Source: Canna indica
Taxonomy: Eukaryota; Streptophyta; Magnoliopsida; Zingiberales; Cannaceae
Direction of reading: 5' to 3'
Assembly: GCA_034359265.1 (NCBI GenBank)
Contig: CP136892.1
Span: forward strand, 81,398,001-81,462,000
DNA: 64,000 bases
Numbering within the stretch: the stretch's first letter is position 1; every line of letters starts with the position of its first letter. The notes under the pieces are model-generated. The model saw nothing but the letters and a program-made list of their open reading frames with translations. It had not been told where the DNA came from and did not search any database. Shown here in pieces: positions 1 to 13,350 of this stretch. A program made the translations under genes and the position numbers.

Positions 1-511
1 TATTTCTTCATCTGACTCGGTCTTTCACCAGCTGTGTTATTGGTGGCCGCAGCGCACTAACCGCGGGTCCAACCAGGGGCCTGCCACCGTGTCCAATCAC
101 ATGGAATTTGGTTCGACGATGAAGAGATAAAAAATTCCCCCTTCTTTACAAGGAAAGGGAAGGAGAATACGCAGCCAGAATTGAAGGCTTCTCGGTGTTC
201 TTCGCCTCTACATGGAATCCACAGTTAGTTTCCTTTCCTTTTCGCGATTCGCTTACGGGTTCCGTTAGATTTCGGTGGATTGCTGTCTCGGGTGGCTCGG
301 AGATCGACGGATCGCTCTTCGGCCGAACGCAGATGATTCGTGTTTCGTCGTATTCGATGTTAAACGACGCATTGATGATGATGATGATGATGACGACGAC
401 GATGATGGTGGGCGGATTTAGGAATCGGATCCCTGTGAGGATTTGAGACCAGAGGTTTCTCTCTTGCGCCGGGGAAAGGGCGGGGAAGGGGAGCGGGATC
501 GATCTGCGGCG
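1..511 (+). promoter_or_regulatory. Promoter and 5' leader of the MED26-like gene
   Basis: This stretch precedes the MED26-like start codon. A weak TATA-like AT tract lies near 125-135 (GATAAAAAATT) and is followed by a purine-rich leader. Two ATG-initiated upstream frames can be read: one of 18 codons at 212-268 and one of 23 codons at 375-446 that opens with six consecutive ATG codons. Both stop before the main ATG at 512. No transcription start can be proved from sequence, so the extent of the 5' UTR is an inference. Confidence 0.45.
375..446 (+). promoter_or_regulatory. Upstream ORF made of repeated ATG codons
   Basis: A GAT/ATG trinucleotide run gives six ATG codons in a row, then three ACG codons and two more ATG codons. 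The frame ends at TGA 444-446, 65 bases before the main start at 512. If it is in the mature leader, scanning ribosomes would meet many start codons before the MED26-like ORF, and reinitiation would be needed. Whether this segment is exonic is not known. Confidence 0.4.
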
Positions 512-2385
512 ATGGACGCGGAGGACCTGCGGAGGTGGATGCGGAGCGCCGGCGTGGATCTTTGGGGCTTGATCGACACTGCCATCACGGTCGCCACGAC
601 TGAGCACGGGCAGGAGCTTCGCGCCCGAAGGGATGGGATCGTGCAGCGGCTCTATGCTGCGGGAACCGGCGACGCGCGGTGCAGGAACTGCGGGTCCTCT
701 GGCGGTGGCGGTGGTCCTGTGGTGCCGCGGCGGGAGGAGGCCAAGGGGAGCAGCAGCCCAGGGGAGAAGCGGGCGGGGATCGCGTCCACGCCGTCTCCGG
801 AGTCCATGAATAGGGCGACTGCGGAGGAGGACGAAGAGGAGGAGGAAGAAGAAGAGGATGGCCGGAGGAGTATTGGCCGCTCAGTCGACGAAGAACAGCG
901 AAAAATCCTGGGGATCAAACAGTTTCTGGATGATCCCGATCAGGTCTGTTGCCTTCCTACCTCCATCAAAACCCATGTTTGATTCCTTTCAATGCCTCAA
1001 GTAGACTTCTTTCTGAATATTTTGTGGTTTACTCTGCTTGACGAACAGTCGGAGGATTCATTGGTTAGCCTCCTGCAGAACCTTGCGGACATGGATATCA
1101 CATTCAAAGCTCTCAAGGTGACGACGCTCATTTCATCCCCAAAGTGGTTTCTTGTTAGCTTAATTATCTATTTCGTCCTTATAATTCAACACATAGTTTA
1201 TCTTTTTGCTGAATAATTCCAAGCAGGAAACTGACATTGGAAGGCAGGTGAATAATCTCCGGAAACATCCTTCTTCTGATGTCCGGCGATTGGTGAAGCA
1301 TCTTGTCAGGTAATGGATTAGATAGAAAAAGACCTGGTCTCGAGTAAGAAAGCATCAGATTCTTATGTCTATTTGATACACAGGAAGTGGAAAGATATCG
1401 TAGATGAGTGGGTGAGAACGAATTCAGCATCTGACACTGCGTCTCCAGCAATTATCAGTAAAATTCTAAACCCAAACAAAACAAAACAGGAAGAGAAAGA
1501 AATCTTTCTTCATACTCTCATATATCCTAATGCATGTTTTTGATTAACAATTTGGAATGCAGCTGACGGAGACTCGCCACAGCAGATCTCTGGGAAAGCC
1601 CACCAAAATGGGCACCATGTATTGAACATCCAACTTCCACTTAAATTTTATAGCTAATCAAGTTTTTCTTATATTTCTGTTGGAACTCATTCAGTCATTT
1701 GATTCAAATCTTACCCGGTGGCGATTGCAGGATCCAGAGTTTGGATACTCGCCGAATCCACATGGTGAGTAGTTGGAATGATTAATATGTATATTTCTAA
1801 TTTTTGTTGCCAAGTTTCTTATTTTATTGAACACCGTGCGTTGGTTTGAAGCAGCTGGTTACTTGAATTCCGAGAGGAACGTCTCGGAACCAGTAGAGCC
1901 AAAGACAAAGTTCGCCAGTAATCCAGCGAAGACGAATAGCCACTCCGCCCGTCCACCAACCTCTGCTTCTCCAGCTGTAAAGAAACCATCTTTTTCTTCC
2001 CCTTTCTCATTCTCAGCAAATTTCTTCACTCTGATCTCCGGCATTTTCAACTTGCAGAAGGCGAAGGAGCAACCAAAGGACAGCTTGATGGACCCGATGA
2101 AGCTGGCTTTGGCGAGGAGAAGACTCCAGGAAAACTACCTTGAAGCAGAAAATGGTATCTTCTTGTCCCAAATTCCCAATAACTGCTATTCCTCTTCTTA
2201 TTCTACTACTACTACTGTCACAAAGGGCTAGAAATAATAGATTCTTGCTGATGCCTTAATTATGTTTTTGTTTGGATCTGTTGGAAGCCAAAAAGCAGCG
2301 AACGATTCAGGTGATGGACATCCACGACATCCCAAAGCCCAAGAATTCTTTCGTGCGGAAAGGCGGGTTCCAGGGGAAGCACTGA
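512..2385 (+). CDS. MED26: Mediator subunit 26-like protein with TFIIS N-terminal domain
   Basis: Nine exons: 512-943, 1049-1117, 1227-1309, 1384-1457, 1563-1618, 1731-1764, 1855-1976, 2058-2154 and 2288-2385, coding for 354 aa. All introns are GT-AG and the frame is continuous. Residues 145-206 form the LW/TFIIS N-terminal helical domain, with the run [16 protein letters not shown] Glu-rich acidic block lies at about 105-116. The C-terminus has the conserved block [13 protein letters not shown] of plant MED26b/c-type proteins. In the family, this domain helps Mediator contact elongation factors during RNA polymerase II transcription in the nucleus. The intron at 1977-2057 is 81 nt long and free of stops, so retention would keep the frame. 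The family call is firm; the choice between MED26b and MED26c (At5g09850-like) is less so. Confidence 0.88.
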
Positions 2386-5300
2386 CGCCGACCACTGTAA
2401 TCGCAGTACAATTTCTACCACCTATTTTCTGTAAACTTGGTGTCTAAATTCCTAATGGAGTTTTTTTGGATTGCCATTCTTTCTTTTTTTCTTTTCATCA
2501 AGCATCTCTTTTTGTGTATAGAGAAACCTTTGCTAGGATTACTTTCCTTTAAGAAGAAAAAAAAGTATTTTTCTTAGGTTAAGGTGGGTTGTGCATGAAC
2601 TTGGTGGGTTGGGAATTAGGAGAGCTTGGAAACTATAAGAAAAATCTCCTTTTATTTTTCTGCTAATATTAGATCATTTAGAAAGATAAATGCTATTGGG
2701 AGTTGCTAGGTTTTTATTGGTTGCTGCGTAGCCACGTGATGGGCTCGGGGGCGGCCACGTAGAGCTTGGCTCTCATGGTGCAGTGGGGTGGGTGGTGGCC
2801 TTTGGGGGAGAATCTTGGGTGACTGTTGGTCTGCGGCAGCCCCAAAAGTGGGATGCACTCTCCTGTTCATCATGTCAAGGATGATTCAACGGGTGGCAAG
2901 TTGGCAACTTATAATACGCTTAGAAATTATATTTCTTGTTTATAAAAAAAAGAAATTATATTTCTTGAAAATTAATTATAATTGGTAATATATTCGTTGA
3001 TTATCTTTCTCAAGCCCATCAAAAAAAAATTCTCGTTTAAGTATAACTGGATTGTTTAGTTGGTCAAACCATTAATCATATAGCCGCTGATTTTAGTCAA
3101 AAGCATATATCTATGAGATAAGTAATTGAATCGGTCTATTATGTTTATTTTCTTATCCTATAGAAGCAGAGCACATTTTTTCGCCTCTTGTTCTTATCTT
3201 TTTTCATCTATGATTTTAGTTAAAAACTTTGGTTGATAATAAAAAAATTGTAACATCTCATAAATTTATTTCCTATATTTTGTTTGATTTTGGTTAACAT
3301 GTCTTTCAGTTGTAATTATTATATAATTTTATAATTTAATATAAAATATCAGTAAAATATACATTTTTTATCAATAATTAATGGTATTATAATGTATTAT
3401 AATTAGTTTTATTTATTGTCAATTAAATAAGGAACGTATTATATTTTCTAGAAAGTAAAAATTTTCACATCTATTACTTATTGCCAATGAAACGAGAAGA
3501 ATTTATTTTAAGATGGGAATGAGAAAACAAGCGTCAAACTATTAAAAAAAAAATTCTGTTCACCAACCTGTGGGATTTAAAAGAAAATTTATAGCTCAAA
3601 ATTTTGAAATAAAGGCAGACTATACATAAATACTTTACACGTACTTCTTGCACATTATTATTTTTTTGCAAAAAATTAAATAATTGGAGATATCAGACAT
3701 GCATTATCTGTAAATTTATATATCTTAATATGCTTAATATAAGAAGGAAATAAAAAAAAAAAGCAAACTAAGGTAGCTGGCTCGACCTACAACATCAAGG
3801 AGTTGAAAAGTCACTCTCAAGTTCCTGTTTATTTTATTTATTATCACAAAGGTCAAATGCTAAACAACAAAACTGGTTACCAGTGGTCAAGTTGTGTCTC
3901 ATCATAAACCGCCCATGGTTTTTTTAGCGGCTTTAACCGAGTGCTATTAGAACAGTGCCCCATGCTATTTTTTCGTGGCTGTGCCTGGGTGATATTATAT
4001 GATTCCATAGAAAATTTTATTGAGAATTAAAGCATTAAACCCCACTCAATCAGGTCATTTTCGAATTGATATATGTTTGAAATAAGGTTGTTTGGATTTT
4101 TGTCCACCCCTATATTGGATACCCAAATCATCATCGAGATTTGAACTTGCTATGTGCTAGAGTTCATTTGGGCAAGTATTTTCAAAATCAACTGAATCAA
4201 TCAAAACAAACTTAATTGAATTGCATTGCATTACCAAAAAATTATTAATTGAACCGAACGAATCGATCAAACTCATGAAGCAACTCATTCAACACCCAGC
4301 CAGCCAGCCAACTCGTCCCCATTCTAAACCTCAATCTAAAAGATGTTACCAAGACAAGCCACCCAATCAGCGTTTGTCTTTCCACACGCTTAAAAGTTAC
4401 ATCAACTACTAATGGCGATTTGTAGTTTACCGAGAGCATGCATGATTGGGATTGCTTTATTATGCATTTAAGTTAATTTATTACAAACATAGTGAGAAAT
4501 CCAAGAACCATTTAAAGAGAAGAGAGAGCGTGGGTGGAGTGGTCAAAGGAAAGGAAAAGAAAGGAAAGGGATTGGGAATTGTTTGGAGATTATTCTTCCA
4601 ACTCATGTGCTATCTGGTCCCAGAGGGGAAGTGAACAAGAAAGGCACGCAGGCTGCAGCAGGACACAGCTGTCTTCACACTCGAGGGATCAAATGGTCTC
4701 TTTGGAATGTAATTGTTGTTTCCAGTTGTGCTCCTTCAATCAATCACAAGTAGGATTGAGAGAGATTTATTATATTTTCAAATAGTTTTATTGTAATTAG
4801 AGCGTGTTAATATAGTGAAGATTCGATCCATTTTTGTTAATCCAAGCCAAGGACAGAGATAGTCAACTTTTGTAGTGGCGTGACAAATTACTACATTAAT
4901 CTATTGGCATTTGGCATCCTTATCCATACAAATTAAAGCAATTTTTAGTGCAATCATTGATCACGTGGTAGACTATCGTTTGTTTTTTTTATTAAGCGCT
5001 TTTGCAATATCCAAAAATAGATATTAAAAAATTACGATGATTTTCTTAAAGAAATGTACATTTTGATTAAGATCTTTGAGTTTAGGTAAATCATCGTTGA
5101 ATCAATTTTTTTATACTTAAAATTTACTTTTATAACGTAACAATGACAAGGCGTAAAAAATACGAGAATGATACGTACAAACGCATTTTAGAAATACAAA
5201 AACGTCAAAAGATGGATAAAACACAATTAAGAATTGAATCTCTAACGTATTGATAACATAATCAGATGTTTAAGCTACTAGTGGGTTCATAATTCGATTC

Positions 5301-6341
5301 GAACTTTTTTTGAGTCGACTCGTTCAGATAGTAGAATTCTCCCAACGATAGTTTTCTTCATTCACAAGACTCAAACCCAAGACTTTGCAGGTGATTACAT
5401 TAATCCATGCATGCCAAGCCATTAAACCCAAGTAATATAAGAGTAGAACGAGATTATCTCTATTTTTATGCACACAAGAAAAAATAACGAAGGCAATTTT
5501 ATCTTGAGAACTTTTATTATTCATAATTTTATAACATTTTTTCTACCTTTTGCTATAAATGAGATCATAGAGAGATATTAAGAATACATTTGATACCATA
5601 AAAAATACTTTAGTGGATAGAATAACTCGAGTTATCACGCGTTTAGTGAGAAATTTTGACACAATATGGGATAAAAATGATGGAACTTATAATACAACTT
5701 ATATATTTATTATATTATGAAAAATTATGGTACAGTAGAAAGAGTGCACAACCCCTAGAATAAAATTACATGTATTATTTTTTTTGTTTTAATTTTTTAT
5801 TATAATATATTTTTTGATAATAAAAAATAAACGTAGAATAACACTAATTTTTTGTTTAGTACCGTGCAAAAGTTTTTTTTATTTTATTTTTAAAAAATAA
5901 AGATAAAAAGTCACAATAGATGATCTTACTAAAATTTGAATTCTAGATCTCTAGGCAACATTTAACATGTTGTCACCAACTATGCTATCCATCGTTGGCA
6001 AAGTTTTTTTACTTCTTATTCTATATTAGCTTGTACTCATTTATCTTGTACTAGATAAACGCCTAAACCAACGTAGTACCGTGCATAAGTTTTTTTTACT
6101 TATGGTTAAATTATTAAATGAACTTTTTTTATTAAAATATTAAAAATTTGGGCTTCAGACTGGAAGAAAACACGGCCATAAACCGCACAAGGCCGGCCCA
6201 ATTATGTTCCGGTTCACGGGCCGCTATATCTTAGACCGGACCGGGAATTCGGCTTTGGTCTGGCTTGGGAGGTGTGTGAGGTTGTGTGCCCCTCTGCGCG
6301 AAGCAGGTCGTCTTCGTGGTGGCGCGGGAAGTTGGGAGTCG
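2386..6341. other. AT-rich intergenic spacer
   Basis: The first part is the 3' UTR of the MED26-like gene. The rest is AT-rich DNA with many A and T homopolymers and only short chance ORFs. One delimited SINE copy is listed separately at 5881-5999. GGCCCA (TGGGCC on the other strand, a common plant promoter element) occurs near 6193-6200, shortly before the WDR83 gene. I see no supported protein gene here. Confidence 0.6.
5881..5999 (-). repeat. SINE copy A (tRNA-derived type), reverse orientation
   Basis: Read on the minus strand this begins near 5999 with a tRNA-like head (box A region TAGCATAGTTGGTGAC) and continues through a degenerate box B and a conserved ATCTATTGTGACTTTTTATC body to an A/T-rich tail near 5881. 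It matches the copies at 35143 and 40687 in order and spacing. Imperfect target-site copies (AAAGTTTTTTT type) flank both sides. The box B is mutated (GAATTCAAATTT), so it is probably an old, silent copy. Confidence 0.6.
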
Positions 6342-9300
6342 ATGACGAGCGGCGGCGCGGCAGAGCTGCCGCAGCAGGAGGCGCACGTTCTGAAGGGGCA
6401 CGAGGGGGCGGTGCTTGCCGTTCGCTTCAATGGAGACGGAAACTACTGCCTGAGCTGCGGCAAGGACCGCACCCTCCGCCTGTGGAACCCCCATCGGGGC
6501 ATCCACATCAAGACCTACAAGTCCCATGGCCGTGAGATCCGTGACGTCCATGTCACCTCGTTCGTCCTCTCCATCAAGCTCTTTCCCTTTTCTTTTAGAT
6601 CAGCTCAACAAAGCGTTTGATGATGATGATGTTGTTGTTGCTGCTCCTGCAGTGACAATGCGAAGCTGTGCTCATGCGGGGGCGATCGCCAGATATTCTA
6701 CTGGGATGTCTCAACCGGCCGCGTCATTCGCAAGTTCCGAGGCCACGACAGTGAGGTGAGTCTACCTTTTCTTCCTGTCCGGCTTCCGTTTGCCGAGTAG
6801 TCCTGTGCCGAGAGGGGTTCCCTTCCACCAACACAAGAATTCGGGGCGACGTGCTTCTAGTGCTAGTCATTTCCGTCTAGATTACCATAAAAATGATATC
6901 TTGTTCAAGGATATCGAGCAGTAAGGTTTCGGATATAGCTGGACAACCGTGCATTTGACCTAAGTGGTGGGTTTATTGATTAGTTTACGATGATGGGAAA
7001 TTCTCTGCCTCTAATATGCCAAGAACTTGCGAGTTCCGGTACTCATGAATCATGATTCTTCTTTATGGTTTTCGGAAATTGAAATTGGTTTTCCCATTTG
7101 TGGTATTGTCAAATTTCTACTTGGATAGTTTTTTTATCACTTTGCCACTTGTGGTATGCGACATTAGCAGTTCACTCTTCATTGCCAAAATGATAAAAAT
7201 CTGCCCAATATAGAGAATGAGTGTGCAACTGGCGAAGTGAAACAAAAATATCATAGCTATACAAGTTAAAAATGACCAAAATCACATGTTGGTAAATGTA
7301 ATTTGCCCATGCAACCATCATGTTTAAGGCTACAGTATCACTAAGGTCGTGGAAGACAATGGTCATTCATTAGGGATTGTGTTTGACTAGGTAATGATGA
7401 TGACTAGGACATGCAACAAAGCCCAATATTAAGCTTTGACATTATTTAATCTATCTCATTACTTCAATCATTCAGGTGAATGCTGTGAAGTTTAATGCCT
7501 ATGACTCGGTTGTAGTATCAGCTGGATACGACCAATCAGTGCGTGCATGGGATTGCAGATCACATAGCACAGAACCAATTCAGGTCAACTCTGTTCCTTT
7601 CTTGCAATTTTATTTCAACTCCCATATTACATATTTGCATGTTTTGAAGAGAAAGAAACTTCATTCTTTAGTCTAACATGAAAGCTTGTGTTTATGCATC
7701 AGATTATCAATACATTTCAAGACAGTGTAATGTCTGTTTGTTTAACAAAGACTGAAATTATTGCTGGAAGTGTTGATGGAACTGTTCGCACATTTGACAT
7801 ACGAATTGGGAGGTGAGTTTCTCTTGCTTCCTTCTTTCACTTACAAAGTGCTTGTGTTTGGACTTCTTTCTCCTAATACTTTTCTCCTTTCCAAATGAAA
7901 GAGAAATTGTAGACACCTTGGGGCAGTCTGTCAATTGTATTTCATTGTCTAATGATGGCAACTGTGTCTTAGCAAGTTGCTTAGATTCAACACTGCGCCT
8001 TCTAGACAGGTAAGTTGTCTCAATGTTTGTAATACTAATCTGGCTCTTGTTTAAAAAAAAATATATGCCTTTTGCCTTTACTTGTAGGACCACTGGAGAA
8101 CTCCTGCAAGAATACAAGGGACATGCATGCAAGGTCAAAAAAATGTGTACTTGGTTTTATGTTCAACTTGTGTGATCTTTTTATATTGTTATCTAGTTTG
8201 TGTTATATTGTTAAATGGTTGTTGCATTTTGCCATTGGAAACTGAACCAACTTTCCTTATTAACTACTGTTAATTATATTATCTTCTGTAGTCTTACAAG
8301 ATGGATTGTTGTCTAACCAACACCGATGCACATGTTACTGGTGGATCTGAAGATGGATCAATTTTTTTCTGGGATCTGGTGGATGCATCTGTAGTTTCAA
8401 GTTTCAAAGCACATCGTTCTGTGGTAAACTTTCTGGATTCATGTTCCCATTTTCTTTTTAATTTGTATATACTTTTAACATTGTTTGTCTTTATCTTACC
8501 TGATAGAGGAGACATAATTGTCCGTGTGACACTAGTGCTCTATGCATTTTGTTTCCTTTTGCCTTAACTATATGTAGTAATACAAATTTTTAGGCCTGTA
8601 TGGATGCATGTGGTTTTTCCAGTTAGTAAGTAATAAACACCATGATGGTCCTTTTGGTAGTGACAAATCTACTTTATGAGAGGTCTGAAGAGTATATCTC
8701 ATAATATCATAGGAATGCATCTCTGAAATATTGGATTAGTGCATTCTTTCTTCACTATGCTTTATTGAGTCTCTCCTGTTCTTTCTTTTCTCATATAGGA
8801 GAAAAGAATCACTCTTTGCTAGATAAAACCTGATTCAAGTTTAATGAAAACCAAGGACTGTTTGATGTATTCCCTTGTAGAACAAAGGATAGCAAGAATG
8901 CAAGATGCAGGTGGTTTATAAGCACTTGAAGCTATTGAGGATCTTGATTATTGTCTAGCTCCTGTCATCATCTTTCAGGAGTTTGATCCCAGTAGCCCTT
9001 GTTCAAAGTTCCATGACACAGTATTTTACATGAAATGATGCACTATTTTTATGTAAAAAGAATTTATAGCATTTTATTGGGCTTCCATTCAGTTTGTTAA
9101 GCAAATAACAAGCATATGATTTGTTTATTTACATTATAAAGTCTTACTATAAGTACATATATGTTTAAAAACTTCTTTTATGATGTAATAATGTACCATC
9201 ACAACTCAAAAGGACTCCTGAATGGTGGCTAATTGGTTTCTCTCAAGTTTTCACTATTGGCATCCTCATGGAACATTTTACTTCTTAGAATGAACATTAT

Positions 9301-9600
9301 CTAGATTAATTAAAAGCTCTGTGGTTATCACAGAGATACTTGACCAGCTCATTATGCTGCTATTAAGATAAAAGTTTTATAAGTGAATGGGTGTTTAGTG
9401 CTCTTTTGCAAGAGATTTTTCTTGTTCTGAGACCAACTGTTTTGTTGTAATGCTGTTATTGGTTTTTTTAATACTAGACACTAAGGTTAATGTGATTATA
9501 CTTTTTGTCCTTTTAGGTGACGAGTGTAAATTATCACCCGAAAGAATGTTGTATGCTCACATCATCTGTTGATGGGACAGTGCGAGTATGGAAACAATGA
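6342..9600 (+). CDS. WDR83: WD40 protein of the WDR83/MORG1 family
   Basis: Eight exons: 6342-6559, 6653-6755, 7476-7583, 7703-7812, 7902-8009, 8088-8133, 8292-8423 and 9517-9600, giving 302 aa, a normal length for WDR83. It folds as a seven-bladed propeller. Clear WD repeats include LKGHEGAVLAVRFNGDG, SCGKDRTLRLWN, SAGYDQSVRAWD, GSVDGTVRTFD, GGSEDGSIFFWD and the last SSVDGTVRVWKQ, which ends the protein. Animal WDR83 (MORG1) scaffolds ERK-pathway kinases and also associates with spliceosomal complexes; the plant role is inferred from homology (At5g64730-like). Start chosen at the first ATG before the conserved first repeat. A longer in-frame N-terminus from 6204 is possible but has no family support. 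Confidence 0.9.
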
Positions 9601-10829
9601 TATCAATCAAGAGTTTCTGGTTGGCATGTTTTGTTCGAACACTAGTGTTCTCAAATTACGCAGCAGAAAATCTTCGGCCTCAGTTTGACTTCTAAACCCA
9701 TTACTAAACAAAGGTACCATTTCATGTAACACTATTACAAACATGAACTCAAGATGTAGAACTCCATTTGAAGAAAATAGAATCAACGGAATTGTTCTTG
9801 TACAGTATTTTAAATACCATTACCGCAAGAATACCATTTTTCCTGTTTCATTTTGTTAAATAAAATTGCTCTTGTGTACTATCCAACGATGTTAAGTGTG
9901 TTTATTAAGAGTGAATGAAGTCTGAACCACTGATAACAAAGGAAGACATTTCTAACAAACGCATCCGCTGCTAATAGAGACTCACTTTCACAGCCAAACT
10001 TTGAGCAACGTTTTATGGAGTAGAAATAGGCAAACAGGGCTACTGAAGCGTTCTGTGGGAAGTGAAGCAATCATACTGCTAAATCACAACCATGCAGAAC
10101 TAGTAAGATGGTAATTAAGCTGAACCACATGGAAACCCTCTCATTTAGAAATTTTCTCCCAAGTCCCCATAGATAATTAATTTGCTTATTGGGCCTAGAT
10201 TACTTTGGCAAGAAATAACAAGTTTTGCTGCACTTCTTTGATATTTGATTTACAGAATTGTTTTTCATGCACTTTTCAGTTATTTGATTTATGGAATAAA
10301 TTTCCATGTTGGCTATGATATATAATCTATTTGACAAACCATTTATGGGATATAACGAGAGAGTTGAAGGATAAGCACATCAAATGACAAGGCTTACACA
10401 ACCACAAGACCACATTAGAACTACTTCAAGTGACTTCAAAGACTAGATTTCTAGAGAATAGGGAGATTAGTATATGATAACAAATAGTTTGTTTGTTTTA
10501 CTAGATAGGATATGCTAACAAATGAGACGAAGAATTGAATAGGATTTTTTTATTCAGTGTACATCGTCAATTTTATATTTTTCGAATCCTAATTTCTTTT
10601 GATCCAATTTTATATGGAACAAAAATAAATTTAACTAATTAACCTCCTCCTTTCTCATTATTTACTGTCTTCCCAAGGCTTCCCTTGATCAACTGACATT
10701 GAAGGTGGTTAATATCTGGATATGAACAAAATGAAAATTGAGTTGAAAGGTTATTGGAAAAAAAGAGCAGTGAGGCGTCAGGACTTGATCAGCTGGTTTT
10801 AAAAGGAATCAAAATGATAAATAAAGAAC
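9601..10829. other. 3' UTR and unassigned spacer
   Basis: The downstream flank of the WDR83 gene grades into AT-rich DNA. I see no coding exon, RNA gene or well-delimited repeat before the LINE fragment that begins at about 10830. Confidence 0.5.
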
Positions 10830-11330
10830 TTTTTTTTTATCGAAAAGAAATTCTATTAAAAAGAACTACTCGGCCTGAGCAAATACAAAAAGGTCGTCGA
10901 GCAAAATCTCCTCCAAATCAGGAGGTCGAGTAGACGACCAAATAACAGAATTTCTCTCAATCTGTAACTTATTTGCTACCCAGTGGGTCAGCTTTGTTCC
11001 TCTCTCTAAAGCAAAAAGAAAAACCAACGCAATTATAATTTCTTAACAAGAAGCGAATGTTGTCAATAATACAACCAATAACCCATGGTGGATCACAAAC
11101 ATTACTTAATACATTAATAAGAGTCTTAGAATTTGATTCCAAGATGAATGATAGCAAAGTCTTCTCAATTGCGACTTTGATACTTTCCCACGTTGCCAAA
11201 CTTCCAGGACTAGGACATGATCGCCACTGACGCGGGTAACGGTACCCAAACCACCTACACCATGAGATAATGAGGTGTCATAATCGACTTTCAAAATATT
11301 TGATGCTGGGGGATCCATTTAACCAAAGCT
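10830..11330 (-). mobile_element. 5'-truncated LINE fragment with RNase H-like domain
   Basis: On the minus strand, several frames joined by frameshifts resemble the RNase H end of plant LINE ORF2. They run PPASNILKVDYD, then DPPWVIGCIIDNIRFLL, then the tail DLEEILLDDLFVFAQAE and a stop. The 3' end is an A-rich tail (seen as a T run at about 10830-10839 on the + strand), as expected for a retroposed LINE. It is non-functional, with multiple frame breaks and no reverse transcriptase. Confidence 0.7.
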
Positions 11331-12386
11331 CGATTAGACTTATATAAGTTGCTTGACCAGTGGGAACCGGTGAAACTCAAAATTTTATTAAAGAACTAAT
11401 TCAAAAAGCAATAGTTGCATAGAGAATGTGGGCAAATAATACCTAAAGGCTAAACATGTGCAGGTCCTACCAAATAGTAAAGGAATTTGAGCTTTCAATA
11501 TATTTATAATGATACTGGAGGGAAGACCATCACCAAAAGCAATTTTTTGTGCTTTCCAATTTCCATAATAAACTAACAATAGCAATTAATAGAGTTTCTT
11601 CTCTGTTATATGTTATCCCATGCATTTTGCTTTGAGCTAAGTGCCATATAAACTTTCCCTTCCTGTTGAAGTTGAAAAATATAGCATATTGTTAGGTAAG
11701 AGCACTATGTCAGAAACAGAAGAATAAGAGAAGATGGCTCGGAAACAAATGGAGCAACATAAGAAAAGGAATGGGAAGGGAATATTTTATAAAGGCCTTT
11801 ACTACCCTATGACTTCAAAAGAAATAGTAGTGCAACAGAGCTATAAATATCCTCGACTAAAAATATTTAATTGTTGATCAAAGTTAGAATTGACGGTTGC
11901 TTTTAAACTTTATAGTTTACCAATTGACTAAAGTAGTTTGCAATACACTCAAGGACGTGATTTTTCACCTCCATATAGAAAATACTATGGGTTTATTTGT
12001 TTTGCAAATTGTTCAGAACATTACGAAGTTGGTTAGTACAGTACAAAGCTATATAAGACATTAGAAAAAATTATTCTACGTTGGACATTACAAAAGATAA
12101 TTCTATGTTATTTTTGTGTAGCACTAGAAACAAATTTAACATTGCGGTAATTTTTCAAGCTTGTACCATTGTACTAACTTGCCTTGTTACATGATTTTTG
12201 TTATTATACTATCATGAAAATATGATCCTTGTCATGTCCATAATAAATTTTTTTAGCAAAGGAACAATAACTTGTCATATCATGTCATGTATATTAAAAT
12301 AATGTGAAACTAATAAAAGGTAAGTATACCAGTTGCATCATCCAATACAAGGCGTGTATCAGACCTACTAGGTCCCTACCAAGTGG

Positions 12387-12809
12387 TAGGGATGATTCGA
12401 TTAATCAAAATTGAAATTAAATTATTATTTGATTATTCGGCAAATAACCGAAACTAATTAATTTTGATTTGAATAGATACGATTATTCGTTTACTAACCG
12501 GTTGATAAACAGATAACTAGATGATAAATAATAAATAATAGTTTAATAACCATTGATTAAAATATTAATTATATATAATAATTAATTTAACTAGTTTCAG
12601 TTATCGATTATCCACGGATAACTAGTAATCGAAACCAAAATTATAACTAGTTTCGATTATCGCCGATTATCCGTGAACTGATAATCGAAATCAAATCGAA
12701 TTTAATCAATTTTTCGAATTCACTAATCGAAACTGAAATCGAATCATAAAATCACTATTCAAAACCAAATTTTACGATTCAATTAACCGATTTCAATTGC
12801 CACCCCCTA
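12387..12809. mobile_element. hAT-type MITE with 8-bp target duplication (copy 1)
   Basis: The ends are TAGGGATGATT and the inverted AATTGCCACCCCCTA, typical of the plant hAT TAGGGATGGCAA family. Flanks CCAAGTGG and CCACATGG (6 of 8 bases equal) look like an aged 8-bp target duplication. The inside is non-coding and filled with degenerate AACCGAAA and TCGAAATC motifs on both strands, shared with the elements at 36190 and 36999. Confidence 0.72.
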
Positions 12810-12896
12810 CCACATGGTACAAAGCCTAATAAAGTTGGGTGGCAAACCAACATATAATGCAAGTTTTGTATAGGCCCGATGGAATTGATTTTAATA

Positions 12897-13350
12897 GAGA
12901 AAATTAATGAAAATATCTTGAACTATTGAGTTTTTAACAAATATGTTTCATACTTTTATTTGTAACAAATTTATACTCAAACTTTCATCTTTGTATCAAT
13001 TATATACACTCGTTAGTTGGGTGTTAAAATAATCGTTATATGCTGATGTGGACTATACAGTTATCATAAAAAAATAATTTTTTTAACCAAATTTGCCTCG
13101 TCATCAGATATACTGTTGATATTCATTTATTAAAAAATTTGATGACGAGACAAATTTGATTTAAAAAATTATTTATTTATGCTGACTGTGCAGTCCACAT
13201 CAACAAATAATAAATATTTTAACACCTAGCTAACGGGATTATACAATTGATACAAAGATAAAAGTTTGAGTATAAATTTGTTATAAATAAAAAGTATGAG
13301 ACAGGTTTGTTAAAAATTCAGTAGTTTAGAATATTTTCATTAATTTTTCT
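12897..13350. mobile_element. Foldback MITE, Mutator-like, 9-bp target duplication
   Basis: This 454-bp sequence is close to a perfect palindrome. The left arm begins GAGAAAATTAATGAAAATAT and the right arm ends with its near-complement, ATATTTTCATTAATTTTTCT. Each arm spans most of half the element. Flanks ATTTTAATA and ATTTTGATA match at 8 of 9 bases, the target size of Mutator-like elements. It is non-coding. Confidence 0.7.

Noticed and set aside
195..446. 83-codon ORF before the MED26-like gene
   Set aside because: It starts at a GTG; only the ATG-initiated sub-frame from 375 is kept as a possible upstream ORF.
5320..5430. Minus-strand sequence with TGGGTTTGAGTC considered as a SINE or tRNA
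   Set aside because: A box B-like word is present but there is no matching box A at proper spacing, no cloverleaf and no target duplication.
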